64,000 bases of DNA from Erodium maritimum (taxonomy: Eukaryota; Streptophyta; Magnoliopsida; Geraniales; Geraniaceae): NCBI GenBank assembly GCA_963921825.1, contig OY997595.1, positions 18,221,228-18,285,227 of the forward strand, read 5' to 3'. Positions 24,831-36,537 of the stretch are shown here, piece by piece. The notes under the pieces are model-generated. The model had not been told where the DNA came from. It worked only from the letters and a program-made list of their open reading frames with translations, and made no database searches. How positions within the stretch are numbered: the first letter of the stretch is position 1; each line of letters begins with the position of its first letter. The translations under genes and the position numbers were made by a program.

Positions 24831-25500
24831 TCGGGTTTTGTGTTCGGGTGATTTAGAACGTTCCCCGGACCATTTATCCATAACCGAATCGAAATTTGGA
24901 ATTAAAATGCGAAAGTTGTAATTATCGGGTTTAGAAACTTTAAACGTTAATTAATTGACTCGGAAGTCGGAATTCGATTCCGTCAAGTGCATTGGGACCC
25001 TTGAATTATTCTAAGACCGTAGAAACAAAAACGGGAATTTTTGGAGCCCCGGAAGGGCATTTCCAAAACCCTGGCAGATTCGCCATGTCGGGCGAATCGG
25101 CCCTTTACGGGTCCTTTATCGACAATTTCGAGTAATTGGGAAGTTTGGGAGTGATCGACATTGTCGGGGTTACGTTTGGGCGTTAAGTTTATCGAATTTA
25201 AGTTTATTCCTGCGAGTTTAAAGTGCATTAAAAATTGTGTTCTTTTAGATCGTGCTGCGGACCGAGGCAAAGGGAAGCTAGGCGAGTGACTGGGATCACG
25301 CCGGGGCTTAGTTGAGCACTTTTGGAGATACATACGAGGTAGGGAAAAGTAGCCGGATCTCGGCCCTGACTAGGGAAAGTTAACAGTAGAATTGCATGTG
25401 ACACCGGGGTGTCGTGGGTTAAGTAGGTTGTTGTTTATTAGAAAGGCATGATACGGGAACGTAGCAAATATTGGAATTGCATGTGACACCGAGGTGTCGT

Positions 25501-25870
25501 GTTATTATTGTTGGTGTCTTGGGTGGCCATGAGAGCCCGTGTTATTATTGTTGGTGTCTTGGGTGGCCATGAGAGCCCGTGTTATTATTGTTGGTGTCTT
25601 GGGTGGCCATGAGAGCCCATGTTATTATTGTTGGTGTCTTGGGTGGCCGTGAGAGCCCATGTTTGACTGTTGGTGTTTTGGGTGGCCGTGAGTGCCCGTG
25701 GGGTTGTTGAACCCGAGTCTTGACTGTTGGTGTGTCTTGAGTGGTCGTGAGTGCCCGTGGGGGTTGTTGAACCCGTGTTCTACCGTTGGTGTTTTGGGTG
25801 ACCGTGAGTGCCCGTGGGGTTGTTGAACCCGAGTCTTGACTGTTGAGGCGTCTTGGGTGGCCTTGAGTGT
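25501..25870. repeat. LTR minisatellite, 40-bp and longer units
   Basis: Four 40-bp units starting GTTATTATTGTTGGTGTCTT (25501, 25541, 25581, 25621) are followed by degenerate units of about 57 bp with GGCCGTGAGTGCCCGTGGGG. The same array is in the 3' LTR (34317-34680), and a related one in reverse orientation lies in the Tekay(-) 5' LTR (45010-45400). Confidence 0.9.
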
Positions 25871-26747
25871 CGTGGAGTGTTGGACTGGTGTCGTTGCTGT
25901 TTGTTGATCTTTGGCTGTGATTGTGATTGTGGTTACCTGAGGTTGGGGGTCCGCTTCATGAAACGGGGGTCCACGTGCACACGCGTCTGCATGTTCAGAC
26001 GGGGTAGGGGGCCCGCCCGACAACAAAGGGGTCCTGGCCGCGCGTGTGTGGTTTGGGGTTTGGGATTGTGAGTGTCATAGGTCGATAGCTTGATCCGACT
26101 TTGTGTCGAGGAACTGCGACAGGTCGACCGCCTGACCTGACTGAGATTGGTAAAGGGCGTGAGGGAGGTTACTGAGCAGCTGGTATGCGATCCTTTGTGA
26201 TCTTGTTTGGTGTGCGATCCTTTGTGATCTTGTTTGGCGTTACGTAGTCTTTCTGTCGTGTCCTTGGAGGAGGTCGTCGATAGTTGTGTCGGGTTCACAT
26301 TACAAGTCCGAGTGTCGAGTCTGTTGAGGAAGGTAATGGGTTGTGTGTCAGTTGAGTACTTGAGTTTGGGATGGTTTTCCCGGTGTTGGGTTTGGTTTTG
26401 GTGTTACCGACATTGTCTGCTAAGTATGCTGTAGTCAGTCTGTTATCCGTGGTGGTGAGCGAACGCTCACCCCTAGCTGCTTTTCCTACCAGTACTAATC
26501 AAAGGACGGACCGGTGAGCTCTCGAAGCTCGAGGAGCTAGGAGCGGGGTCTGGGTTTTATCTTGTGAGTCTAGTGACGGATACCATGTATTTTGTCCACT
26601 TGTTGGGACGTTTTTGAGTTGTAAATATTATTTTGTTTAACTAAATAGCAATTTCTAGTTGTTTATACAAAACAGGTTTCAAATGTTTTTATGATTTTAA
26701 GTGTTCGCGTTCCGAGTTCGGTTTACTGAAATTGGGGCGTGACAGCT

Positions 26748-26759
26748 TGGTATCAGAGC
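26748..26759 (+). other. primer-binding site of Tekay(+)
   Basis: TGGTATCAGAGC, complementary to the 3' end of plant initiator tRNA-Met, three bases after the 5' LTR. Confidence 0.9.
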
Positions 26760-27109
26760 TAGAGGTTTCACACCTCGGACTGTACGTCAATTAGGTGGGG
26801 AGAGTCGAGTCAATAGAGTCCCGTCGTGCGTTGGGTACGCAAGTCGGAAACCGGGTGTAGACCCGTAGTGTTTTGAGTCTTGTTTGTGTTTGTGTGTATG
26901 TGCAGTATTGTTATTGTTGTCATACTGATTTTGTGTGCTGCGTGAAACGTTTTTAAGCTGTCGCGGGTCGACTCAGGAGCGCTCCTATAGTCGAACGTGA
27001 CGGTGCTGATGTTAAGTCGGTACAACGTAGTTCGGGGACGCCTGGACCGGGTTGTAACTACCTGATGTCAAGAAATGAGGTTGTTAATGAAGTGGAAAAA
27101 GTTTAAAAT

Positions 27110-27223
27110 TGGTTGGCCTTGTGGGCGTGTTTTAAACTTGATTGGCCCTGTGGGCGTATGTTTTGATTTTGGTTGGCCCGGTGGGCAAGGTTCGACCTTG
27201 GTTGGCCCGGTGGGCGGGGGTCG

Positions 27224-27279
<56 letters not shown>
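27110..27279. repeat. TTGGCCxxGTGGGC repeats and (GTT)19 microsatellite
   Basis: About four copies of a ~32-bp unit with TTGGCCCGGTGGGC lead into an uninterrupted (GTT)19 at 27223-27279. This lies in the untranslated leader before gag. Frames reading poly-Cys, poly-Val or poly-Asn here are artefacts. Confidence 0.9.
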
Positions 27280-27280
<1 letters not shown>

Positions 27281-27450
27281 GGCCGGTTTGGCTTATGATT
27301 GAGGTTGATATACTTGTGGTTGGTTTTGAATTGTTGTGCGTATGTTGTCAAATTGGTGGTCTAGCGCGTGTGTCGTTTAAGACAAACTTTAGGGTTAAGA
27401 CGGGTTGAGATTTCAGTTTGAAGCGAGTTTGGAAAATAGGTCTGCACGAG

Positions 27451-27560
27451 CGTCACGGATCCCGTCACGGATCCGTGACGGACCAGAGATTTAGGCAGAT
27501 TTTAGGTCTTTGTCACGGCTCCGTGACCCCAACCGTGACGGGGTCTGCCACGGATCCGTG
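27451..27560. repeat. palindrome cluster in the Tekay(+) leader
   Basis: A perfect 18-bp palindrome CGTCACGGATCCGTGACG at 27463-27480. Related sites follow at 27512-27527 (GTCACGGCTCCGTGAC) and 27549-27560 (CACGGATCCGTG), with extra half-sites CCGTGACGG between them. Confidence 0.9.
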
Positions 27561-27822
27561 ACCCCTATCGTTTACACCGTCTTGATTACGTAATTTTCGT
27601 GTTGTTGTTGCGTGGCTTGGTGTGCGTCTATGCGGTTTAATTGAGGTTTCGATTACGTATTATTATAATTAAAGTATAAATAGCGTGAGCGGTGTGACGT
27701 TTAGTGACAAGTACGCTAGGGTAGACGTGGACCGTGTGAACGTTAGTGTATTTGAACTTGTTGTCTTTATATGAGTTCGCAAACTGAACGTTTGCGTGTA
27801 TCCGTGCAGAGGATACTGACTT

Positions 27823-29092
27823 ATGGCTCGCGGTAGACGCGGACGAGCGGCGGTAACACGAGGATGGGCACCCACGCGAGGCAGGCGGGGACGGTCAGCG
27901 GGGACACCAAGACGAGTGCCAACCGTTGAGCCCGCCGAGTACGCGGAGGCGCAGGGCACTCATGTCGGAGAAGACAGGAGAAGCGACGTGGGACCGTCTA
28001 CAGGCACACCCAACGTCCCGCCGGTCGCGGACCCTTCTGTTATGACTGCCCTGGACGAGCTGACCAGGACAGTCCAGAGTTTGGTGGCGATCATCGCCAG
28101 TCGAGAGTCGGCTTCTCCAGCTCCGGAGGCAGCAGCGGTCCCAGTGAGGCCCGTTCAGGCAGAGGACCATACGACCCAGACTCTGCTAGACTTCCTGAAG
28201 CTAGGGATACCTACATTTGTCGGGGAGCCGAACCCCGACCTAGCCGAGAGGTGGCTAGAGCAGGTCACGCGGGATCTGGATACATCAGGTATCGAGGATG
28301 GCCGCCGCAGAGTGTCCTTCGCAGCTCACCAGTTGAGGGACAGCGCCTACCACTGGTGGGGGCGTGTGAGGGACACTATCGGGCACGATTACGACGCCTT
28401 CCAGACGGCCTTTCTGGAACAATACTTCCCCGAGTTGGCTCGGTTGGAGCGACATCGGCAGTTTCTGGACCTACAGCAGGAGGGGATGACAGTGGCGGAA
28501 TACGAGGCCAGTTTCACGGCCTTGACCAGATTCGCGCCGGAGATGGTGATGACCGAGCAGAACCGTTGCCTGCGGTTCGAGGGGGGACTGAGACCGGTGA
28601 TTCGGGATAAGGTCCTCGCCTTGAGGTTGCGGAAGAATACAGATCTCGATGACACCGTAGCAACGGTTGAGCAGGGTATCCGGGATGCGTCCAGGACCCG
28701 TGAGGTCCGACAGCGGCCGACCAGCTTTGCAGGGCCGTCCGAGTCATGAGACCCGCGAAGACAGAGGACCGCGGGATTCTTCCGACCACCGAATCATCCG
28801 GGCGGAGCGAGACAGTTGGGGTCAGTAGCATCAGTGGGGCCAGTCGCCTCGGAGAGGAGGCCGACATGCTATTTCTGCGGGCAGCCAGGCCACTTGCAGT
28901 GAGACTGTTCGACGAAGGGAGGGCCCACGGCGATGCCAACGACCAGTCGGACAGGCTAGGGCTCAGAGTCGAGAGCCGACGAGACCAGGTGTTTCCGGAG
29001 CGGCCGGTTCGGACACACTATGGCATGGTGCCGTGAGCAGTTGGGGGCAACGTCAGCGCAGCGACGGCAGCAGTCGCGTACAGGACAGTCAC
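27823..29092 (+). pseudogene. gag of Tekay(+)
   Basis: Encodes the capsid precursor. The frame opens MARGRRGRAAVTRGWAPTRG and stays open for 308 codons. It covers the retrotransposon gag domain, with HWWGRV near residue 178, FLEQYFPE near 196 and the FTALTRFAPEMV region. It then hits TGA at 28747-28749. Reading on in the same frame gives a zinc knuckle CYFCGQPGHL with TGA (28900-28902) just before its last Cys, then TAG at 28957-28959. The - strand copy has CGA, CGA and CAG at these three places. A one-base deletion near 29092 relative to the - copy shifts the frame into pol, so gag-pol was originally one reading frame. Confidence 0.85.
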
Positions 29093-29147
29093 CAGGGGTC
29101 GCCCTCGTCAGAGTCAGCCGTCGAGGTTTTCACAGCCGTCTACAAGC

Positions 29148-32100
29148 GTGCCAGTTCCGAGGCAGCAGCATAGACCGGGGTATTCAGCGGCCAATGCGCC
29201 GAGTCAGAGGCAGCAGGCCTCGCAGGGGAGAGTATATGCAGTCACCGACTCCCGGGCCCCAGGATCTACCACGTACCGCGAGACCATCCAGGGTACGTGT
29301 TTATTGTATCATTTATGGGCATTGTTCTTATTTGATACCAGGGTGTCGCATTCGTTTATTTCATTGAGTTGTGCTGAGGGGTTGGGACTGAGTTTAGAGC
29401 CGTTGAGTCCACCCCTGTGCCTGGACACCCCAGTTGGGGGTGGCGTATCTTTGACTAGAGTCTGTCGTGCCTGCGAGATTAGAGTCGCAGACTGTCCTTG
29501 CCCTGGTGATCTTCTCGTATTGAGAATGACTACCTTTGATGTAATCTTGGGAATGGATTGGATGTCGAAGTACCGAGCCAATATCGATTGCTACAGACGA
29601 CGAGTGACAGTGTCAGCAGGCAACGCGACGGAGAAGTGTGTTCTGGGTAGTAAGAGCGGGGTTCTCCTGTCAGCGTTGTCCGCAGTGGAGGAAGTACCGG
29701 CTGTGCAGAGCCGAGTGTTACCGCGAGTAGTATGCGAGTTCCCTGAGGTCTTTCCTGAGGAGTTGAGCGGGTTGCCACCATTTCGTGAGGTGGAGTTCGG
29801 GATTGACCTGGTGCCAGGAACGGCAACGATATCGATGACGCCTTACAGATTTGCGCCGGCAGAGTTGATTGAGCTGAAGCGTCAGCTTGAGGAGCTTCAG
29901 GAGAAGGGATTTATCCGTCCGAGCATATCGTCGTGGGGAGCACCAGCACTCTTCGTGAAGAAGAAGAGTGGAGAGCTTCGGATGTGTATAGATTACCGGA
30001 AGCTGAACCGGGTTACGGTGAAGAACCGATACCCGATGCCGAGGATTGATGACTTGTTCGACCAGCTGAGAGGGTCAACATGTTTCTCGAAGATCGATCT
30101 GCGATCCGGATATTACCAGTTGCGAGTCCGAGAGGGGGACATCACAAAGACTGCATTCCGGACAGGCTATGGGCATTACGAATTCTTGGTGATGCCGTTT
30201 GGACTAACGAACGCACCTGCAACGTTCATTGACCTGATGAACAGCATATTCCGGCTGTACTTAGATCAGTTTGTGGTGGTGTTCGTAGACGACATCCTGA
30301 TCCATTCGCAGAGCGAGGCGGCACATGAGGTGCACCTGAGGACTGTTCTGACTCTACTGCGCGAGCATCAGCTTTATGCCAACCTGGAGAAGTACGAGTT
30401 TTGGCTTGCTTAGGTGAAATTCCTCGGTCACATCGTATCCCGTGACATCATATTGGTCGATCCGTCGAAGATCGACGCGATTTCGAAGTGGGCACGGCCC
30501 ACGAGTGTCTTCGAGATCCGCAGCTTTCTGGGGTTGGCGGGCTATTATCGGCAGTTTGTCCAGGACTTTGCGCGACTAGCCGCGCTGATGACTCTGTTGA
30601 CGCGCAAGGGAGTCGGGTTTGTGTGGACAGAGGATTGTGAGCATGCATTCATGGAGTTGAAGACTCGTCTGACTACCGCTCCAGTGTTAGTAGTGCCAGA
30701 GCGAGGGGTCGGGTATGATGTCTACTGTGATGGGTCCGGAGAGGGACTGGGCTGCGTACTGATGCAGTTGGGTAGGGTTGTGGCTTATGGCTCCAGGCAG
30801 TTGAAGAAGCATGAGCGCAACTATCCTACCCACGACTTGGAGCTAGCGGCAGTCGTGTTTGCGCTAAAGGGCTGGCGATATTATCTATATGGCAAGGGGT
30901 TTCAGGTGTTCTCGGATCACAAGAGCCTCTAGTACATATTTTCCCAGCGAGACCTGAACATGCGCCAACGGCGGTGGATGGAGCTACTCGAGGAGTACAC
31001 CTTCGAGCTACACTACCATCTGGGTAAGGCGAACGTGGTCGCCGACGCCTTGAGTAGGAAGTCGGTTCCGAGCCTCGCCAGCATATCAGTCCGAGAGTGG
31101 GACATGATGGGGGAGCTGAGCACGTTCGGGCTTGAGCTAGAGGAGGTTACCGATGGAGTGGCCATGTGCTCACTGGTAGCTCAGCCCTCGCTGGTTGCCC
31201 GAGTATTAGAGGCGCAGTCGGAGGATGTCGAGACATCCGAGATCCGAGAGAGAGTCGTTAGCGGGGACGAGGTGGTCGGCTGGGAACTCATTGCAGATTG
31301 GGGTTTACGGTATCGAGGAGGGTTATTCGTGGCGGGCAACTATAGAGACGACGTGTTGCGAGAGTCACATCATTCGCGTCTTACAGTGCACCCGGCGGGC
31401 ACCAAGATGTATCGTGATATCAGGCGGCATTTCTGGTGGCGCGGGATGCGGAGAGCAGTCGCAGAGTTTGTGTCGAGATGTCTCGTCTGTCAACAGGTGA
31501 AGGTCGAACATTAGCGTCCCGCCGGGTTATTGCAGCCACTGCCGATCGCCCAGTGGAAGCGGGAGCATGTCACGATGGACTTCGTGAGTGGACTGCCGAG
31601 ATCGCCGAAGGGAAACGACGTCGTGTGGGTAGTAGTCGACCGATTGATTAAGTCGGCCAATTTCCTGGCTATTAGGATGACGGACCCGGTCGACAAGTTG
31701 AGCAGTCTGTATATTCAGGAGGTAGTGCGTCTCCACGGGGTCCCTGTGTCGATAGTGTCTGACAGGGATCCTCGTTTCACGTACAGGTTTTGGCCGAGTC
31801 TACAGACCGCGTTGGGGACCGAGGTTCTACTCAGTACAGCACACCATCCCCAGACAGACGGTCAATCCGAGTGCACTATTCAGATCTTGGAAGACATGCT
31901 TCGGGCATGTGTGCTGGATTTTAGGGGATCGTGGGAGACCCACCTGCCGTTGGTCGAGTTTGCCTACAACAACATCTACCAGGCCAGTATTGGGATGGCA
32001 CCGTTCGAAGCGTTGTATGGGAGGCCGTGTCGATCGCTAGTGTGTTGGGCAGAGGTGGGGGACAAGAGTCTGCTGGGGCCAGATCTTGTCAGAGAGACGA

Positions 32101-32669
32101 CAAAGAAGGTCGCGCTGATACGCGATCGGTTGAGGACCGCGCAGAGTCGGCAGAAGAGTTATGCCGACAGACGACGTCGACCTCTTGAGTTTGTAATTGG
32201 GGATCACGTGTTCTTGAAGCTGAGCCCGAGGAAGGGACTGGTACGGTTAAGACGCAGCGGGGGCAAGTTGGCTCCGCGGTACATTGGCCCGTTCGAGATC
32301 TTGAGCAGAGTAGGAGAAGTGGCTTATCGTCTGGCGTTGCCACCGCAGCTTGGGAGAGTTCATAACGTCTTCCACGTATCCCAGTTGCGACAGTACAATG
32401 CGGACCCCTCCCACGTCATTGAGGGGACAGATATCGAGGTGGCTGACGATGTCTCCTATGAGGAGCAGCCGGTTCGGATCATGGACACACGGGAGAAGGT
32501 CCTGCGGGGAGGCAAGATTATCCGCCTGGTACGGGTGCAGTGGAGACATCACTGGGCTGAGTCGACGTGGGAACGCGAGGACGAGGTTCGCGCGAAGTAT
32601 CCCGACTTGTTCGACTCCCGAGGTACATCTGTTTTAAATTTCGCGGACGAAATTCCTTTAAGGGGGTAG
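29148..32669 (+). pseudogene. pol of Tekay(+): PR-RT-RNase H-INT-chromodomain
   Basis: One frame, broken only by TAG at 30411-30413, 30930-30932 and 31512-31514. The aspartic protease site is [10 protein letters not shown] (29334-29342 encode DTR; the family has DTG). Reverse transcriptase has [11 protein letters not shown] and the catalytic FVDD at 30282-30293. RNase H shows [13 protein letters not shown] and [19 protein letters not shown]. Integrase begins with an HHCC zinc site (HHSR...VHP...CLVCQQ). Its core has D (MDFVSGLP), D (SDRDPRFT) and E (DGQSE). The tail after VFHVSQLRQY is the chromodomain used for chromatin targeting. The segments are 421, 172, 184 and 379 codons. The three stops and the protease change make it inactive. 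Confidence 0.9.
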
Positions 32670-32671
32670 AC
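32654..32671 (+). other. polypurine tract of Tekay(+)
   Basis: CCTTTAAGGGGGTAGAC immediately before the 3' LTR. The same tract (inverse) borders the Tekay(-) 3' LTR. Confidence 0.8.
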
Positions 32672-35560
32672 TGTAATAACCACTCCCGATCAACGCTAGT
32701 CAAACCTGCGAAAAACAGAAAAAAATTTAAAAATTTTAAGACGGACACTAAATTGAACCTAAATTGACCCCGAGGGTCATACCGGACTTAAGTTGACCCC
32801 GTTACCAACCAAAGAGAGTTTCGGGGGACTCAGGGCAACTTTCTGATCAATTTGGGAAAAGTTGACTTTTCGCTGGAAAAGTCAATCGAGCGATGTTTTG
32901 GTCCATTCGAGGATCTTTTTGGATCCAAAAATCTTAGCCGTCGTCGCAGCGGTCTTAGTTGAGCCGTTTCCTTGTAGCCCGCCAAGTTTCGTAATTTCTT
33001 GGAAAAAGTGCCCATTCAGGGCCCGAAACGTCCGATTTTCGCAAATCTGATTGGAAAATATCTAGTAGATATTTCCCTAAAAGGTGTGGGACCCACCTTG
33101 CCACTTGTCAAACAGGTGGTGGTGTTAGGTTTTTGGGGGGAAATGAGTGGTGAGGTGTTAAGGGGGGTTCGGCCAAGACACATTCAAAGAGAAAAAAATA
33201 GAAAAAGGGAAGAGAGGGTTTATAGAGAGAAGGAGAAGAAGAAGAGAAGAACTAGGGCTTGGTGGTCACTATTCACGTCATCCATCCATTGGATCGTCTC
33301 GAGACTAGGAGGAATCGAACTCCCCTCGTCCTCCTCTACGATTAGTACTAAACCGATCGTCGATTTGATTAATTTTGAAAGTTAGGATTTGAGTAAAACT
33401 ATTAGTTTAGGGTTGTTTTGAGGATTGGGAAGTGTTGAAGACGTTTTGGAGGTGTTTGGAGGTGAAATTTGACGTTTTCCGGTGACCGGAAGCTCAGGAG
33501 GAGCTCCGCCACCGTGGGTGGTGGCCGGCCAGCCATGGGGTGGCTGGCCGGAGCTGGGACCAGCCGCCACCATGGTGGCCGGCCCCAAATTGAGCCCTAG
33601 GACCCACGGCCATGGTGGGCCGGGTGGGGCCCACGTGCTCGGGTGCTCGGGTTTTGTGTTCGGGTGATTTAGAACGTTCCCCGGACCATTTATCCATAAC
33701 CGAATCGAAATTTGGAATTAAAATGCGAAAGTTGTAATTATCGGGTTTAGAAACTTTAAACGTTAATTAATTGACTCGGAAGTCGGAATTCGATTCCGTC
33801 AAGTGCATTGGGACCCTTGAATTATTCTAAGACCGTAGAAACAAAAACGGGAATTTTTGGAGCCCCAGAAGGGCATTTCCAAAACCCTGGCAGATTCGCC
33901 ATGTCGGGCGAATCGGGCCTTTACGGGTCCTTTATCGACAATTTCGAGTAATTGGGAAGTTTGGGAGTGATCGACATTGTCGGGGTTACGTTTGGGCGTT
34001 AAGTTTATCGAATTTAAGTTTATTCCTGCGAGTTTAAAGTGCATTAAAAATTGTGTTCTTTTAGATCGTGCTGCGGACCGAGGCAAAGGGAAGCTAGGTG
34101 AGTGACTGGGATCACGCCGGGGCTTAGTTGAGCACTTTTGGAGATACATACGAAGTAGGGATAAGTAGCCGGATCTCGGCCCTGACTAGGGAAAGTTAAT
34201 AGTAGAATTGCATGTGACACCGGGGTGTCGTGGGTTAAGTAGGTTGTTGTTTATTAGAAAGGCATGATACGGGAACGTAGCAAATATTGGAATTGCATGT
34301 GACACCGGGGTGTCGTGTTATTATTGTTGGTGTCTTGGGTGGCCATGAGAGCCCGTGTTATTATTTTTGGTGTCTTGGGTGGCCATGAGAGCCCGTGTTA
34401 TTATTGTTGGTGTCTTGGGTGGCCATGAGAGCCCATGTTATTATTGTTGGTGTCTTGGGTGGCCGTGAGAGCCCGTGTTTGACTGTTGGTGTTTTGGGTG
34501 GCCGTGAGTGCCCGTGGGGTTGTTGAACCCGAGTCTTGACTGTTGGTGTGTCTTGAGTGGTCGTGAGTGCCCGTGGGGGTTGTTGAACCCGTGTTCTACC
34601 GTTGGTGTTTTGGGTGACCGTGAGTGCCCGTGGGGTTGTTGAACCCGAGTCTTGACTGTTGAGGCGTCTTGGGTGGCCTTAAGTGCCGTGGAGTGTTGGA
34701 CTGGTGTCGTTGCTGTTTGTTGAGCTTTGGTTGTGATTGTGATTGTGGTTACCTGAGGTTGGGGGCCCGCTTCATGAAACGGGGGTCCACGAGCACACGC
34801 GTCTGCATGTTCAGACGGGGTAGGGGGCCCGCCCGACAACAAAGGGGTCCTGGCCGCGCGTGTGTGGTTTGGGGTTTGGGATTGTGAGTGTCATAGGTCG
34901 ATAGCTTGATCCGACTTTGTGTCGAGGAACTGCGACAGGTCGACCGCCTGACCTGACTGAGATTGGTAAAGGGCGTGAGGGAGGTTACTGAGCAGCTGGT
35001 ATGCGATCCTTTGTGATCTTGTTTGGTGTGCGATCCTTTGTGATCTTGTTTGGCGTTGCGTAGTCTTTCTGTCCTGTCCTTGGAGGAGGTCGTCGATAGT
35101 TGTGTCGGGTTCACATTACAAGTCCGAGTGTCGAGTCTGTTGAGGAAGGTAACGGGTTGTGTGTCAGTTGAGTACTTGAGTTTGGGATGGTTTTCCCGGT
35201 GTTGGGTTTGGTTTTGGTGTTACCGGCATTGTCTGCTAATTATGCCGTAGTCAGTATGTTATCCGTGGTGGTGAGCGAACGCTCACCCCTAGCTGCTTTT
35301 CCTACAGGTACTGATCACAGGACGGACCGGTGAGATGTCGAAGCTCGAGGAGCTAGAAGCGGGGTCCGGGTTTTATCTTTTGAGTCTAGTGACGGATACC
35401 ATGTATTTTGTCCACTTGTTGGGACGTTTTTGAGTTGTAAATATTATTTTGTTTAACTAAACGGCAATTTCAAGTTGTTTATACAAAACAGGTTTCAAAT
35501 GTTTTTATGATTTTAAGTGTTCGCGTTCCGAGTTCGGTTTACTGAAATTGGGGCGTGACA
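32672..35560 (+). repeat. 3' LTR of Tekay(+)
   Basis: 2889 bp, TGTAATAACC...GGCGTGACA. This is the fullest LTR copy of this family in the window and includes the 40-bp minisatellite at 34317-34680. ORFs inside it (for example 34441-34842 and 34749-35114 on -) mirror the ones in the 5' LTR and are repeat artefacts. Confidence 0.9.
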
Positions 35561-36106
35561 TCGTCGCCCTTGGGAATCCCACAGTCTCCACCTCGGAACT
35601 CCAAAGGTCCTCTAGACTGAGCAGCAAGCACCGAAGTCGAGTCCCCGCAGTCGCTGAAAACTCGAGACCGAGCAGAGAAGAAGCCGAGACAGAGGACAGA
35701 AGAACAACCACCGGGACCTTCGAGATCTGAAGGCGCCACTACATGCATAAAAATCTTCGCCGCCACCTCCCTATCTCGCGCTGTGGTCGCCTCGCCTCTA
35801 CCGTAGTCGCTGTCATAGTTCGTTCTCGCTGGTGAAGCTTCTTCTCGATGTGGAATGATGGTTCTAGATGAAGATAGGTTAGATATAGGTTAGATTAGCT
35901 GATTAGGTTAGATATAGATATAGATATAGTTTAGATTAAGACTATATTAAGTGTAATTATGTTTGTTTTTTGATTTTTGATTTTTTAATATTTTATAAAA
36001 AATAAACCAAATTTTATTTAAAATATATATAATTAAGGGTGGAAATTAAGGGTATTTTTGGAATTTTAGAAAGAATGAACAGTGAATAGATGAAAAAAGT
36101 GGACGG

Positions 36107-36221
36107 AGGGGGTAACGTCGTAATTAATGGTTAGTTCAGGGTAGGTGATTGTTACGAATGAACTTTAGGGTAGTAAACTGTTAAGCGCATATAGTTCACG
36201 GTATGTCAACGTAATTTACCC
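36107..36221 (-). repeat. right TIR of the MULE-like element
   Basis: Inverted match to 15823-15937, ending ...CAACGTAATTTACCC at the 9-bp TSD. Confidence 0.85.
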
Positions 36222-36537
36222 TTTATTCAACTATCATGAACTAAATATACTTGATCTAGAGCATAGGGTATGGTGTGAATAAATGAATTATCGGGTTTCG
36301 GTTATACTTGTTGAACTAATATTTAGGATGGTGTTTATGTATTTATGTTTTTAATGCTTCGTCACCTTAATCACGTGATATATGATTGAATTCTACTAAC
36401 CAACAATTCAGAAATGAGGTTCGTAGGAGGAATGGAGAATTAAATAACTCGGGTTTAAATCTAGACTAGAATACAGTTAAATTAACACGAGTGCAATAGC
36501 TACAAGATTACAACCCCGAAAGTTAGAGGACTTCATA

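Larger units (their letters stand above)
16615..26744 (+). repeat. 5' LTR of Tekay(+), interrupted by copia
   Basis: The LTR is in two pieces, 16615-17027 and about 24831-26744. Compared with the 3' LTR it lacks about 0.48 kb (equivalent of 32960-33440, joined near 16910). It also lacks roughly 90 bp at the copia junction (equivalent of 33562-33650). Confidence 0.85.
16615..35560 (+). mobile_element. Tekay-clade Ty3 retrotransposon (chromovirus), + strand
   Basis: Bounded by TGTAATAACCACTCCC at the left and GGGGCGTGACA at the right. The flanking 5-mers are TCATC (16610-16614) and TCGTC (35561-35565), one mismatch apart. Order: 5' LTR, primer-binding site TGGTATCAGAGC, gag, protease, reverse transcriptase, RNase H, integrase with C-terminal chromodomain, polypurine tract, 3' LTR. 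The integrase-last order and the chromodomain place it in Ty3 chromoviruses; the long LTR (2.9 kb), tRNA-iMet-type primer site and the VRIMD...RWEREDEVRAKYPDLF-type tail fit Tekay/Del. The 5' LTR holds a copia insertion. The LTRs are nearly identical where they overlap, so insertion was recent. The element is inactive because of stops and a frameshift. Confidence 0.9.
15823..36221. mobile_element. Mutator-like (MULE/MITE) element with long TIRs, hosting Tekay(+)
   Basis: Termini GGGTAAATTACGTTGACATA and its inverse are flanked by an exact 9-bp duplication TTTATTCAA (15814-15822 and 36222-36230). The TIRs extend over about 115 bp (15823-15937 and 36107-36221) with scattered mismatches. Long TIRs plus a 9-bp TSD are the hallmark of Mutator-superfamily elements. 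Without the retrotransposon inside it, the element is about 1.45 kb (15823-16614 plus 35566-36221). It carries no transposase. The right part, 35566-35830, is GC-rich and gene-like, so a captured host fragment is possible but unproven. Confidence 0.8.

Noticed and set aside
25625-26298. Repeat-containing ORFs in the LTRs (also 34441-35114 and 44816-45632)
   Set aside because: They follow the 40-bp and related minisatellites inside LTRs and recur in each copy; non-coding LTR sequence.
27075-27408. Poly-Cys, poly-Val and poly-Asn proteins
   Set aside because: Produced by the (GTT)19 microsatellite in different frames.
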